DNA of 64,000 nucleotides from Streptomyces physcomitrii (GTDB lineage Bacteria; Actinomycetota; Actinomycetes; Streptomycetales; Streptomycetaceae). The notes beneath the pieces are model-generated. The model had not been told where the DNA came from. It saw only the letters and a program-made list of their open reading frames with translations, and did no database searches. Shown piece by piece: positions 35,899 to 45,527 of the stretch. The translations under genes were made by a program, and so were the position numbers. The stretch's first letter is position 1. Each line of letters starts with the position of its first letter. Location: contig NZ_JAAWWP010000003.1 in NCBI RefSeq assembly GCF_012273655.1, positions 1 to 64,000 of the forward strand, read 5' to 3'.

Positions 35899-37149
35899 TC
35901 AGGGGGTGCCGCGGCCCCGGGCGGCCGGGAGCGCGCCGCGCAGCCGCATCGCCCGCAGCACCAGTTCGAGTTCGAACCGCCGGTCCGGGTCGTCGAGTTC
36001 GGCGCCCCACAACTCCCGTATCTGGCGCATCCGGTAGCGCACCGTCTGCGGGTGCACCCCGATCCGCGCGGCGATCTCCGGCGCCCCGCCGCGGGTCTCC
36101 AGCCAGGCGAGCAGGGTCTGGGCCAGACGGCCCGCGTGGGCCCGGCCGTGGTGCCCGAGCGGTGCCAGGCAGCGCCGGGACAACTCCTCGACCAGGGCGT
36201 CCGGTTGGAGCAGCACCAGGGCCTCGGTGTGCTCGGTGCAGTGCAGCAACTCGCCGCCCGGAAGCAGCCCTTGACCGGCCAGGCCGAGCGCGGTCTCGGC
36301 CCAGTGCAGCGACTTGGCGGCGTACGGGGTGGCCACCGGCGGGCCCAGCGCCCCGGACCAGCCGGCCAGGGCGCGGCGCAACAGCTCGCCCCGGCCGCCG
36401 AGTTCGGGGTCGGGCACCACGAAGCGGGGGCGTTCGCACTCCATGTCGAGCAGGACGTCCGTGCCGAGCGCGGGGGCGATGGCGCCGAGCGCGGGCCGGA
36501 CCAGGATGCCGACGGCGACGGTCCCGGGCAGCTGCCAGCCGATCCGGGCGGCGCGTTCGGCGAGGGCCTCGCGCGGGTCGTCGCGGTGCTGCGGGGCGAG
36601 CAGCAGCTCCATCAACCGGGCCTGCTGGCGCCGCCGTTCACCGGCCCGCTGGGCGGCGGCCTCCGCGTAGCCGCGGACCGACTGCTCGACGAGGCGGTCC
36701 AGGTACTCGTAGCAGGCGTCGGCGAGGTCGTACATGGCCTGCGGCGGGATCTCCACCCGCTGGCCGATGTCCGAGAGGCGGCGCCAGGCAAGCCGTACGC
36801 CGAGCCGGTAGAGGGCCTGCAGGGAGTCCAGGCTGCGCCCGCCGAGGCCCTCGGCGCGGCCGAACTCCTGGAACAGCTCCGGATCGGCGCGCGGCGCCTG
36901 CTTGTCGGTGAGCATCTGCTGCACGAAGAGTTCGATGGCCCGGCGGATCGCGGTGAGCGCCTTGGGCTCCCCCGACTCGTCCGGCTCGAAGTGGAACTGG
37001 GGATAACTCGCGCGGATCGCCCCGAGGATCTCCTCGGCCAGGGCGGGCGCCTCGGCGAGGGCGTGCATCACGAACTGCCCGACCCGCTCGGCGGAGACAT
37101 CGCCCCAGACGGACCCGGGCGGCAGTACCGGCCTGCTCGTCGTGGTCAC
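35899..37149 (-). CDS. PucR/CdaR-family transcriptional regulator
   Basis: A 416-residue regulator. An N-terminal helical sensor region (about 1-190) is followed by a GGDEF-like degenerate middle. The C-terminal PucR-type HTH_30 (about 350-405) has LETRGGAPEIAARIGVHPQTVRYRMRQIREL. Streptomyces members control morphology or metabolism and often bind their own promoter. The gene starts 3 bp after the stop of the small membrane protein at 37153, so the pair is one operon read from the divergent promoter near 37460. Confidence 0.88.
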   Translation of the reverse strand: MTTTSRPVLPPGSVWGDVSAERVGQFVMHALAEAPALAEEILGAIRASYPQFHFEPDESGEPKALTAIRRAIELFVQQMLTDKQAPRADPELFQEFGRAEGLGGRSLDSLQALYRLGVRLAWRRLSDIGQRVEIPPQAMYDLADACYEYLDRLVEQSVRGYAEAAAQRAGERRRQQARLMELLLAPQHRDDPREALAERAARIGWQLPGTVAVGILVRPALGAIAPALGTDVLLDMECERPRFVVPDPELGGRGELLRRALAGWSGALGPPVATPYAAKSLHWAETALGLAGQGLLPGGELLHCTEHTEALVLLQPDALVEELSRRCLAPLGHHGRAHAGRLAQTLLAWLETRGGAPEIAARIGVHPQTVRYRMRQIRELWGAELDDPDRRFELELVLRAMRLRGALPAARGRGTP

Positions 37150-37152
37150 GGC

Positions 37153-37305
37153 TCAGCGCTCCTGGCGGGGCGTCTCGTAGCTGATGAGCGGGGTGTTGGG
37201 CTGCTCGGGCTTCTTGCCGAGGAGGGCGACGGCGCCGAAGGCGGTGCCCACGGCGAGGCCCGCTCCGAGGAGGACGGCACAGGCGGCGGCGAGGTAGCGG
37301 TTCAT
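37153..37305 (-). CDS. Small membrane protein (50 aa), DUF2613-like
   Basis: A 50-residue protein with one transmembrane helix (about 5-29: YLAAACAVLLGAGLAVGTAF) and a short polar tail. Size and layout resemble the DUF2613 small-protein family of actinobacteria; the match is by eye. The ATG at 37305 has GGAG at nine bases. It is the first gene of an operon with pucR, 3 bp apart. Confidence 0.7.
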   Translation of the reverse strand: MNRYLAAACAVLLGAGLAVGTAFGAVALLGKKPEQPNTPLISYETPRQER

Positions 37306-37451
37306 GGCGGCGCTCCAGCTTCTGTGTCGGGACCGCGGCCGCCGGGGCTTCGTCGGCCCGGCGGGCCCGCGGTCCGTACTGCCTTGCACCCGGCTGCCGT
37401 TGGCGTCCGGCGCAGCGGCCTCGTCCGGTGGAATCGCATTCTTCCCACTTT

Positions 37452-37482
37452 GTTGACATTTGGTCAACACTTTGTTTACTTT
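37452..37482. promoter_or_regulatory. Divergent promoter with inverted-repeat operator
   Basis: This A/T-rich island has a perfect dyad GTTGAC-N5-GTCAAC (37452-37468). On the + strand TTGACA (37453-37458), 18 bp, TACTTT (37477-37482) forms a near-consensus promoter for the DUF3068 gene. The complementary half of the dyad gives TTGACC on the minus strand for the pucR operon. The dyad overlaps both -35 elements, so a bound protein would control both directions. Confidence 0.65.
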
Positions 37483-37553
37483 TCCCGCCACCCCCGCTCC
37501 ACCGTCCTCCGCCGCGCTCGCCCCGAGCCGGCTCGAACCCCTGGAGTGCCCGG

Positions 37554-38564
37554 ATGCGCCGCAGACCCGCCCGCCGTTCCCCGCTCTCGCTCCTCCTCCT
37601 CGGCACCGGCACCTTCCTCCTCGTCCTCGCCCCGCTGCTCGCCTGGTATGTGGAGCCGCAGGCCCGGCGGACCCCGCTGGACGTGGACGTGACCACGGTC
37701 TTCGAGGGCAGCGGCAGCTACTTCGACACCGCGAAGGTGAAGCTGGTCGAGGACAAGCCGCTGACCGTGACCCGCCAGGTCCGCGGCGACGTCGCCGACG
37801 GCGACCGCAGCGGGCGCGCGATCTGGGACGTCTCCACCTCGGTGGACACCGCGGACACGCTGCCCGCGGCCGATCCGCACGACTCGCTCCAGTGGACGAC
37901 CGAGCGCTGGGTCACCGACCGGAAGACCAACCGTCCGGTGCACTGCTGCCAGGAGAAGCCGCGCTTCGAGGGCGAGGCCTATCTGAAGTTCCCCTTCGGG
38001 GTGGAGAAGCGCTCCTACCGCTGGTGGGACAGCACCCTCGGCGGCACCGTGGTCCTCAAGTACAGCGGCGCCCGGGCGGTCCAGGGCTACCAGGGCCTGC
38101 TCTTCACCGGCCGGGTGGAGGCCGCGCAGACCGGCACCCGGCTGGTCCCAGGGCGCCTGGTCGGCCGCCCGAAGAGCTCCCAGGTCCTCGCCGAGGAGTG
38201 GTACGCCAACCACGGCGTCGAACTCGTCGCCGACCAGCAGACCGGCCGGATCCTCTACGCGGCGATCGGGCCCCGCAAGACGCTGCGCGCCCCCGGCGGC
38301 AAGAAGGACGCGATGGTCCTGCTGGACAGCCGCAAGCTGGCCTTCACCCCGGCCACCCAGCGGGCCCAGGTCGCGCTCGCCCGGGACGACACCGATCAGC
38401 TGCGGCTGCTCGGGCGCACCGTCCCGCTCGTCGCCCTCGCCGCGGGCGCGGTGCTCTTCCCGGCCGGGGCGGTGCTCCTGGTCCGCGGCGGCCGGATCCG
38501 CCGCGGCCGGCAGGAGGCGCCGCTGCCGGAGACCGCCCGGCACGCCGCGCCCGCCGGACGCTGA
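37554..38564 (+). CDS. DUF3068 (PorA-like) membrane-anchored protein
   Basis: A 336-residue protein with an N-terminal membrane span (about 8-32), a large extracytoplasmic beta-rich domain (about 35-285) and a C-terminal span (about 290-315) with a basic cytoplasmic tail. The layout and the L-A-W-Y-V start of the outer domain match DUF3068, found across actinobacteria. Function is unknown. GGAG lies eight bases before the ATG. The hairpin at 38572-38597 probably terminates the transcript before the glycan operon. Confidence 0.8.
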   Translation: MRRRPARRSPLSLLLLGTGTFLLVLAPLLAWYVEPQARRTPLDVDVTTVFEGSGSYFDTAKVKLVEDKPLTVTRQVRGDVADGDRSGRAIWDVSTSVDTADTLPAADPHDSLQWTTERWVTDRKTNRPVHCCQEKPRFEGEAYLKFPFGVEKRSYRWWDSTLGGTVVLKYSGARAVQGYQGLLFTGRVEAAQTGTRLVPGRLVGRPKSSQVLAEEWYANHGVELVADQQTGRILYAAIGPRKTLRAPGGKKDAMVLLDSRKLAFTPATQRAQVALARDDTDQLRLLGRTVPLVALAAGAVLFPAGAVLLVRGGRIRRGRQEAPLPETARHAAPAGR

Positions 38565-38571
38565 GGCGAAG

Positions 38572-38597
38572 CCCGGTGGCGGACGGCCGCCACCGGG
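38572..38597. terminator. Hairpin terminator after the DUF3068 gene
   Basis: A perfect 11-bp stem CCCGGTGGCGG/CCGCCACCGGG with an ACGG loop lies 7 bp past the stop codon. The following 345 bp to the GT4 gene contain no gene and presumably hold the glycan operon promoter. Confidence 0.75.
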
Positions 38598-38942
38598 TTG
38601 CTGGACCCGTACCACTGCGGCCGGTGAGCAATAAGGGCCCGCGAAACCGGCGAAGTTGTCATCCCGGTGAGTAGCCGCCCGGCAGCGCTCCGCGAAAACT
38701 GTGCTTCCGCCCGGAACCGCGCACCTGTTCCCCTCGCGCCTCCGGCGGCCTCACCACCCGTACGCCATAAGGCAGTTCGGCCCCGCAGCTCTCGACAACC
38801 GCATCTCGCACGGGAGTCGGCCCGGCGAGGCCCCGACACCGCGCACGCCCCGCACCCTTCGCCCCGCCCGCACCACGACCCGCGCTTCGCCCGCGTACGA
38901 GTCGGCCCCGGACCCGGACCCCGAGACGGAGTTGCTGCACCG

Positions 38943-40094
38943 ATGACCCAGCACCTGCCCGCGCCCGCCCCGCGCACCGCCGCCCCGGCGGCCGCGCTCG
39001 CCCCGCCCCCGGCCCTGCCCCGCCGCATCGTCTTCCTCGCCCACCGCGGCCTCGGCAACCCGGCGGCGGGCGGCTCGGAACTGCTCGTCGACCGGCTCGC
39101 CACCGGGCTGACCCGGCTCGGCCACGAGGTCACCCTGGTCTGCGGGGGCCCCGCCGAGGCGCGCCCCTACCGGGTGGTCCCGGCGGGCGGCGGACTCGGC
39201 CACTTCCTGCGCGCGCCGGGGACCTTCGCCCGCGAGGTCGGCGCCTGCGATCTGCTCGTCGAGGTCTGCAACGGGATGCCCTATCTGACCCCGCTCTGGC
39301 ACCGCGGCCCCACCCTCTGCCTGGTCAACCATGTGCACACCGACCTCTGGCGGATGCGCTTCGGCGGCGCCCTCGCCCCCGCGGGCAGGCTCGGGCGGCG
39401 CCTGGAGCAGTGGGCGCTCGCCGGGGCGCAGCGCGGCAATCTGACGGTCGCCGTCTCCCCCTCGACCCGGCGGGCGCTGCTCGGCCTCGGGGTGGCCGCC
39501 GAGCGGATCCGGGTGGTGCACAACGGCGTCGCGGACCCGGGGCCCGCCGTTCCGCGCTCCGCCGAGCCGCTCTTCCTCGCGGTGGGGCGCCTGGTCGAGT
39601 ACAAGCGCATCGACCTGCTGCTGCGGCTGTGGGAGCGGGTCAGACCCGTCACCGGGGGCCGCCTGGTCCTGGTCGGCGACGGACCCGAGCGCGCCCGCCT
39701 GGAGCAACTCGCGGGCCCCGGCGTCGAGTTCACCGGCCATATCGGCGAGGCGCACAAGCACCGGCTGCTCTCGGCGGCCTGGCTGCTGCTGCACCCCTCG
39801 GCGGTGGAGGGCTGGGGCCTGGTGGTCACCGAGGCGGCGATCCGGGGCACCCCCGCGGTCGCCTTCGACGTACCGGGGCTGCGGGACTCGGTCGCCGACC
39901 AGGTCACGGGGCTGCTCGCCACCCAGGAGAGCGCCTTCGCCGCGGCCTGGTGCACGCTCGCGCTGAGCGCCGAGCGGCGCCGGGCGATGGGCGAGGCGGC
40001 CCGGGCGCACGCGGCCCAGTTCCGCTGGTCCCGCACCGTGGGCGCCTTCCGGACGGTGGCCGCCGAGGCCTACGCCCTGGCCGGACGGGGCTGA
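38943..40094 (+). CDS. GT4-family glycosyltransferase (first gene of glycan operon)
   Basis: A 383-residue GT-B enzyme. The N-terminal acceptor domain opens with RRIVFLAHRGLGNPAAGGSE. The C-terminal domain carries nucleotide-sugar-binding LFLAVGRLVEYKRIDLLLRLW (about 198-218) and the E-x7-E type HPSAVEGWGLVVTEAAIRG (about 281-299). Retaining GT4 enzymes transfer hexoses, pentoses or related sugars to lipid or sugar acceptors. The start MTQHLP at 38943 is chosen over longer open frames, which look non-coding. It is followed after 4 bp by a methyltransferase. Confidence 0.87.
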   Translation: MTQHLPAPAPRTAAPAAALAPPPALPRRIVFLAHRGLGNPAAGGSELLVDRLATGLTRLGHEVTLVCGGPAEARPYRVVPAGGGLGHFLRAPGTFAREVGACDLLVEVCNGMPYLTPLWHRGPTLCLVNHVHTDLWRMRFGGALAPAGRLGRRLEQWALAGAQRGNLTVAVSPSTRRALLGLGVAAERIRVVHNGVADPGPAVPRSAEPLFLAVGRLVEYKRIDLLLRLWERVRPVTGGRLVLVGDGPERARLEQLAGPGVEFTGHIGEAHKHRLLSAAWLLLHPSAVEGWGLVVTEAAIRGTPAVAFDVPGLRDSVADQVTGLLATQESAFAAAWCTLALSAERRRAMGEAARAHAAQFRWSRTVGAFRTVAAEAYALAGRG

Positions 40095-40098
40095 GACC

Positions 40099-40923
40099 GT
40101 GAGCGGCACCTCCCGCACCCACCGCGGCGGCCCCGCGGACGCCCGCCCGGCGGCCGCCCCCGAGCCGGGCCCGGCCCAAGTCCGCACCGTGGAGCGGCAG
40201 TTGAAGGACCCCTCACTGCGCCGCTCGGCCGCGCTCTTCCGGGCCTTCCTGCACGAGCAGAGCGACCCCGACCACTGCTACGCGCTGCTCGCCCGGGACG
40301 CCGCCAACCAGGTCGAGGCCTGGGCGGGACCGCTCGCCGGGCGCCTGGTCGTCGATGTCGGCGGCGGCAGCGGCTGGTTCACCCGGGAGTTCCGGCGCCG
40401 CGGGGCCGAGGCCTACCTCTTCGAGCCCGACGCGGCCGAACTCGGCGCCCGCCCGGTGCCCGGCGCGGTGCTCGCCGACGGCTATCTGCTCCCCCTCGCC
40501 GAGGGCCGCGCCGACGTCTGCTTCTCCTCCAACGTCCTGGAACACGTCGAGGACCCGGCGACCTTCCTCAGCGAACTGGTGCGGGTCACCCGCCCCGGCG
40601 GACTGATCTACCTCTCCTTCACCAACTGGCTCTCCCCGTGGGGCGGTCACGAGTGGGCGCCCTGGCACTACCTCGGCGCCCACCGCGCCCGGGCCCGCTA
40701 CCAGCGCCGCACCGGCCGCCCGGCCAAGCACACCCTCGGCGAGAACCTGCACGCCGTGCACATCGGCCCGACCCTGCGCCAGGTGCGGGCCCGCGGCGAC
40801 GTGGAGATCCTCGTCCAGCGCTCCCGCTACTGGCCCTTCCTCGCCTCGGCCGTCACCCGCGTGCCCGGCCTGCGCGAATTCGCCACCTGGAACCTCCTCC
40901 TCGTCCTCCGGCGGTGCCCATGA
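40099..40923 (+). CDS. Class I SAM-dependent methyltransferase
   Basis: A 274-residue protein with the SAM-binding motif VVDVGGGSGWFTREF (about 84-98), an acidic motif II region and the VTRPGGLIYLSFTNWLSPWGGHEW segment found in glycan-biosynthesis methyltransferases near GT4 enzymes. The C-terminus is helix-rich (LREFATWNLLLVLR), perhaps membrane-associated. The GTG start follows the GT4 stop by 4 bp, and its own stop overlaps the next ATG (ATGA). Confidence 0.85.
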   Translation: MSGTSRTHRGGPADARPAAAPEPGPAQVRTVERQLKDPSLRRSAALFRAFLHEQSDPDHCYALLARDAANQVEAWAGPLAGRLVVDVGGGSGWFTREFRRRGAEAYLFEPDAAELGARPVPGAVLADGYLLPLAEGRADVCFSSNVLEHVEDPATFLSELVRVTRPGGLIYLSFTNWLSPWGGHEWAPWHYLGAHRARARYQRRTGRPAKHTLGENLHAVHIGPTLRQVRARGDVEILVQRSRYWPFLASAVTRVPGLREFATWNLLLVLRRCP

Positions 40924-43900
40924 CCAGCACGGTGCAGACCCCTCCCCCGGCGACCGCCGCCCCCGAGCCACCCGCGCCGGACCTCGGGCCCGAACCCCGT
41001 TCGCGGCGCTGGCTGTTCGGCTTCTGGGCGCTGGCCCTCGCCGCCTTCCTCGCGGTCTCGCCCGGCCGCCAGACCTTCGACACCAAGCTGGGCGTCACCA
41101 CCGACCCCTGGCAGTTCCTCGCCGACCTCGGCGACCTCTGGCACGAGCGCGCCGGCTTCGGCGGCATCCTCGACCAGTACGTCGGCTACGTCTTCCCGAT
41201 GCTGCCCTTCCACGGACTGGCCCGGCTGCTGCACCTGCCGGTGTGGCTGGCCGAACGCCTGTGGCTCTCGCTGATCGTGACGGCCGCCTTCTGGGGCGCG
41301 CTGCGCCTGGCCGAACGCCTCGGCACCGGGAGCCCGCGCAGCCGCCTGCTCGGCGCCGCCGTCTTCGCGCTGTGGCCGGTGTTCACCATCGTCGTCGGCT
41401 CCACCTCGGCCGCCGCGCTGCCCGGCGCGGTACTGCCCTGGGTGCTGCTCCCGCTCACCGACACCCGCCGCACCGCACGGGCGGCGGCGCTGCGCTCGGC
41501 CCTGGTCATCCCCTGCATGGGCGGCGTCAACGCGGCCGCCACCCTGGCCTGCCTGCTCCCGGTCGGCCTCTATCTGCTCTCCCGCCCGGCGGGCCCGCGC
41601 CGCCGGGCGCTGCTCGCCTGGTGGATCCCCGGGGTGCTGCTCGCCACCCTGTGGTGGGTGGTGCCGCTGCTGCTGCTCGGCATCCACGGCGAGAACTTCC
41701 TTCCGTACGTGGAGACTTCGGCGACCACCACCGGCACCATGTCGGCCACCGAGACGCTGCGCGGCGCCGGGAACTGGGTCGCCTATCTGCACTTCGGGGA
41801 GTCCTGGCTGCCCGCGGGCTGGACCGTGGTCTCCGCCTGGCTCACCGTGCTCTGCTCGGCGCTGGCCGCCGCCCTCGGCCTCGCCGGGCTCGCCCGCCGC
41901 GATCTGCCCGAGCGCCGCTGGCTGGTGCTGACCGTGCTGAGCGTCGCCCTGCTCACCCTCGCCGGATACGGCGGCGCGCTCGGCGCCCCCTTCCACGGCG
42001 AGGTGCGGGACCTGCTGAACGGCGCCCTGGTCCCCTTCCGCAACATCTACAAGTTCCAGGCGGGCCTCGCCCTCGCGCTCGCCCTCGGCCTCACCCACCT
42101 GGTGGCCTCGGCCCCGGCCCGCGCGCTGCGCCGCCCCGGCCGCCGCCGGCTGCTGCCGCTCGCCGCGGGCCTGCTCGTGCTGCCCGGGCTCGCCCTGCCC
42201 TACGTCAACGGCAGCATCCTGCAACCCGGTTCCTTCCAGGCGCTGCCCGCCTACTGGCGCACCACCGCCGACTGGCTCCAGGACAACTCCGCCGACTCCC
42301 GCGCCCTGGTGGTCCCCGCCACCGCGCACGGCATCCACACCTGGGGCACCACCATCGACCAGCCCCTCGACGTCCTCGCCGACTCCCCCTGGGCCCAACG
42401 CGACTACGTCCCCTTCGGCACCCCCGGCAACCGCCGCGCCCTGGACGCCGTCGAGCAGGCCCTCCTGACGGGCAGTCACGTACCGGGCCTGCGCGACTAC
42501 TTGCACCGGGCCGGGCTGCACTACGTGGTCGTACGCAACGACCTCGACCCGGACCAGATAGGCCACGTCCCCACCACCACCGTCAAACGCACCCTGGAGG
42601 AGTCCGGCTACCGCCGGGTCACCGGATTCGGCCCGATCACCACCGGCGGGCGCATCGCCGCCGACACCCCGCTGCAGATCGAGGGCCTCTACCCGCGCCA
42701 GCGCGCCGTGGAGATCTACGCCCCCGAGGACACCCCGAAGCCCGGCCGCGCCGCCCTGAAGCCGGTCGCCGCCACCGCCGCGGTCTCCGGCGGCCCCGAG
42801 TCGCTGCTCCCGCTCTCCGCCGACCCCGGCATGCGCGGGCGGCCCGCGGTGCTCACCGGGGACGCGCACCCCGGTACCGGAAAGCCCGAGGTGCAGGCCG
42901 TGGGCGACGGGCTGCGCCGCGCCGACACCCGCTTCGGCCTGGTCAACTCCAACACCTCGTACACCTACACCCCGACGGAGAAGAACTCCCCCGAGGCGGT
43001 GCAGGATCCGGGGCGCGGACCGCACCAGATCCTCCCGGTGACCGGGCGCGCCCACCAGACCACGGCCGAGATCCGCGGCGCCGAGTCCGTCACCGCCTCC
43101 TCCAGCGGCAACTGGCTCTTCCATCTGCCGCAGTACGACCCGGTGCACGCCTTCGACGGCAACCCGGACACCGCCTGGGCCGAGGGCTCCGCGGCCTCCC
43201 CCGAGGGCGAGTGGCTGCGCGCCGACTTCGCCGGGAGCACCGAGGTCCCGGCCGCCTTCCCGGTGACCCCGCTGCCCCAGGAGGGCACCCGCTCGGCCCC
43301 GACCAGGATCCGCGTGGAGACCGAACAGGGCGCCGCCACCAGCGAGTTGCGGCCCGACGGCAGCACCCAGGAGGTCGCCGCCCGGCCCGGCGCCAGCCGC
43401 TGGATCAAGATCACCATCCTGGCCGCCGAGTCCGCCCACCGCGGCCTCACCGGCGCCGGGTTCTCCGAGATCGCGCTCCCCGGGGTGCAGATCTCCCGCG
43501 TGCTGAAGCTGCCGACCGACGCCCTCGGCTCCACGGCGGACACCGAGGTCGTCTCCCTGCACCGCAGCGCCGACCCCGGCGGACTCTCCCCCGCGGGCAG
43601 CGAGTCCGCGCTCGGCCGCACCTTCACCACCGGCGAGGGCGGCACCCGCACGGTGCGCGCCCAGGCCGTACCCGTCCCCGGCGAGGCCCTGGACGAACTC
43701 CTCTACGCGGTCGCCCCCGACCAGCGCCGCCGCCTGGTCGCCACCGCCGACTCCACCTCCCGGATCGGCAGCGTCTCCCCGCGCAACCTCACCGACGGCG
43801 ACCTCACCACCGCCTGGATCGCCGGGGACCGCCCGGTCATCCACCTGCGCTGGCCCGGCAAGAAGGCGGTCGGCGAGATCGTGCTGCCCGCCGCCGGAGG

Positions 43901-45527
43901 CCTGTCGACCCGGCCCGAGAAGGTCGAGATCAGCTCCCCGGACGGGGCGACCGTCGCCGGGGTCGACGAGAACGGCGTCGCCCGCTTCGCCCCTATCACC
44001 ACCGACCGGCTCGACCTCACCATCACCGCGACCGCGCCCCTGACCGTGCACAACCCGGTCGCCGACGACGACCTCCAGCTCCCGGTCGGCCTCACCGAGG
44101 TCTACGTCCCCGCCCTGGAGGAGTACCGCACCCCGCAGCCCAAGGCCTCCCGCACCTTCTCCCTGCCCTGCGGCCAGGGACCCCCGCTCGCGGTGGACGG
44201 CACCCTGCACGCCACCGCCGCGAAGGGCACCGTGCGGGACCTCACCGAGCGGCGGCCCGTCGAGGTCACCCTGTGCCAGAAGGGCAAGGCCAACCCCCGG
44301 CTCCCCCTGGACGCGGGCACCCACCTCGTCCAGGCGGGCGGCGCGGGCCCGCTCGCCCTCGCCGACATCACCCTCACCCGCGGCAACTCCCCCGCCCCCG
44401 AAGGCGATCCGCGCACCGTACGGGTGCAGGACGCCACCGGGGACGACCGGAGCCTGACCGTCGGCGCGGGCGAGGCCTCGTACCTGACCACCTTCGAGAA
44501 CGCCAACGACGGCTGGAAGGCCACCCTCGACGGCAAGGAACTCACCCCGCTCCGCCTCGACGGCTGGCAGCAGGCCTGGCTGATCCCCGCCGGAGCGGGC
44601 GGCACCGTCCACCTCGGCTACGAACCGGCCACCTGGTACCGCGCCGGACTCATCGGCGGGGCGGCCGGACTGGTCCTGCTGGCGGGGCTGGCACTGTGGC
44701 GACGGAACGCGGTCGACCCGGGGGCCGAGGACGGCAGTTCGGTGGTCGGTACGGGGAGGGCCCGCTCGGGGGCCAGGAGTTCGGCGAGTGGTAAGCGAAC
44801 TCCCATCTCGCACAAGGGCAGTTCGACGGCCGGTACGGGAACGTCCGGGCCCGACATGGCCAGTTGGGCGCCCTGGGTGCCCGCCCCCGGTCTGCTGCTC
44901 GGCACGGTGGCGCTCGCCCTGGTCGCCGTGGTGATCGCGGGTCCGCTCGCCCTGCTCCTGCTGCCGCTGCTGCTGCTCGCCTGGTGGCGCCCCGGCCTGC
45001 TCGCCCCCGTGGCCCTGGCCGCGATGGCGGCTGCCGGAGTGCTCGCCGCCCTCGACGCGGGCGAGGCCCCGGGCGCCGACCAGGGCGCCTTCAGCCCGGC
45101 GGCCCAAGTCCTCGCCCTGACCGCCCTGTTCGCGGCACTGGTGGGGGCCAACCGCTCCCGGGAATCCGCATACGGCGGTACGGGGGCGGGCCCGGAGGCC
45201 GGGTCTGGGGCACGCACCGGACCGGGCGGCGACCCGGCGGGCGAAGAGGAACCCGAGGCTGCCCGGACCCGGCCGCTGCCCACCACGCCGCCGCTGCCCC
45301 GCCGAGGCTCCCGGCGCCGCGCCCACCCGGGTCGCACCGGCGGCAAGGCACCCCGCCCTGCCCCGGATGCCCAGACCTCCGGCCCCACCCTCTCGGCCCG
45401 CGGACCCTCGCCCGCCCCGGCCTCCTCGGGCGAGGAACCGGGCCCCAACTCCCGCCCGGACGCGGACGGCAAGGGGAACGGCAAGGGCAAGGGCAGCAGC
45501 AACGGCAGCGGCGGGGAGGGACGATGA
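40920..45527 (+). CDS. AftD-like arabinofuranosyltransferase, GT-C type, with F5/8-type modules
   Basis: A 1535-residue polytopic enzyme. About ten to twelve membrane segments occupy residues 30-500 (FGFWALALAAFLAVS to LLPLAAGLLVLPGLALPYVN), with an acidic pair in the first outer loop (QTFDTKLGVTTDPWQF) as expected for the GT-C catalytic site. The outer part holds two F5/8 type C/CBM-like regions (YDPVHAFDGNPDTAWAEGS about 736-754, NLTDGDLTTAWIAGD about 956-970). Terminal membrane spans (about 1240-1265 and 1315-1410) precede a disordered tail. This is the architecture of AftD/DUF3367 alpha-(1->3)-arabinofuranosyltransferases that use decaprenyl-phosphoarabinose. Streptomyces has no mycolyl-arabinogalactan, so the acceptor is likely a different glycan. 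Translation is coupled on both sides. Confidence 0.86.
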   Translation: MTSTVQTPPPATAAPEPPAPDLGPEPRSRRWLFGFWALALAAFLAVSPGRQTFDTKLGVTTDPWQFLADLGDLWHERAGFGGILDQYVGYVFPMLPFHGLARLLHLPVWLAERLWLSLIVTAAFWGALRLAERLGTGSPRSRLLGAAVFALWPVFTIVVGSTSAAALPGAVLPWVLLPLTDTRRTARAAALRSALVIPCMGGVNAAATLACLLPVGLYLLSRPAGPRRRALLAWWIPGVLLATLWWVVPLLLLGIHGENFLPYVETSATTTGTMSATETLRGAGNWVAYLHFGESWLPAGWTVVSAWLTVLCSALAAALGLAGLARRDLPERRWLVLTVLSVALLTLAGYGGALGAPFHGEVRDLLNGALVPFRNIYKFQAGLALALALGLTHLVASAPARALRRPGRRRLLPLAAGLLVLPGLALPYVNGSILQPGSFQALPAYWRTTADWLQDNSADSRALVVPATAHGIHTWGTTIDQPLDVLADSPWAQRDYVPFGTPGNRRALDAVEQALLTGSHVPGLRDYLHRAGLHYVVVRNDLDPDQIGHVPTTTVKRTLEESGYRRVTGFGPITTGGRIAADTPLQIEGLYPRQRAVEIYAPEDTPKPGRAALKPVAATAAVSGGPESLLPLSADPGMRGRPAVLTGDAHPGTGKPEVQAVGDGLRRADTRFGLVNSNTSYTYTPTEKNSPEAVQDPGRGPHQILPVTGRAHQTTAEIRGAESVTASSSGNWLFHLPQYDPVHAFDGNPDTAWAEGSAASPEGEWLRADFAGSTEVPAAFPVTPLPQEGTRSAPTRIRVETEQGAATSELRPDGSTQEVAARPGASRWIKITILAAESAHRGLTGAGFSEIALPGVQISRVLKLPTDALGSTADTEVVSLHRSADPGGLSPAGSESALGRTFTTGEGGTRTVRAQAVPVPGEALDELLYAVAPDQRRRLVATADSTSRIGSVSPRNLTDGDLTTAWIAGDRPVIHLRWPGKKAVGEIVLPAAGGLSTRPEKVEISSPDGATVAGVDENGVARFAPITTDRLDLTITATAPLTVHNPVADDDLQLPVGLTEVYVPALEEYRTPQPKASRTFSLPCGQGPPLAVDGTLHATAAKGTVRDLTERRPVEVTLCQKGKANPRLPLDAGTHLVQAGGAGPLALADITLTRGNSPAPEGDPRTVRVQDATGDDRSLTVGAGEASYLTTFENANDGWKATLDGKELTPLRLDGWQQAWLIPAGAGGTVHLGYEPATWYRAGLIGGAAGLVLLAGLALWRRNAVDPGAEDGSSVVGTGRARSGARSSASGKRTPISHKGSSTAGTGTSGPDMASWAPWVPAPGLLLGTVALALVAVVIAGPLALLLLPLLLLAWWRPGLLAPVALAAMAAAGVLAALDAGEAPGADQGAFSPAAQVLALTALFAALVGANRSRESAYGGTGAGPEAGSGARTGPGGDPAGEEEPEAARTRPLPTTPPLPRRGSRRRAHPGRTGGKAPRPAPDAQTSGPTLSARGPSPAPASSGEEPGPNSRPDADGKGNGKGKGSSNGSGGEGR

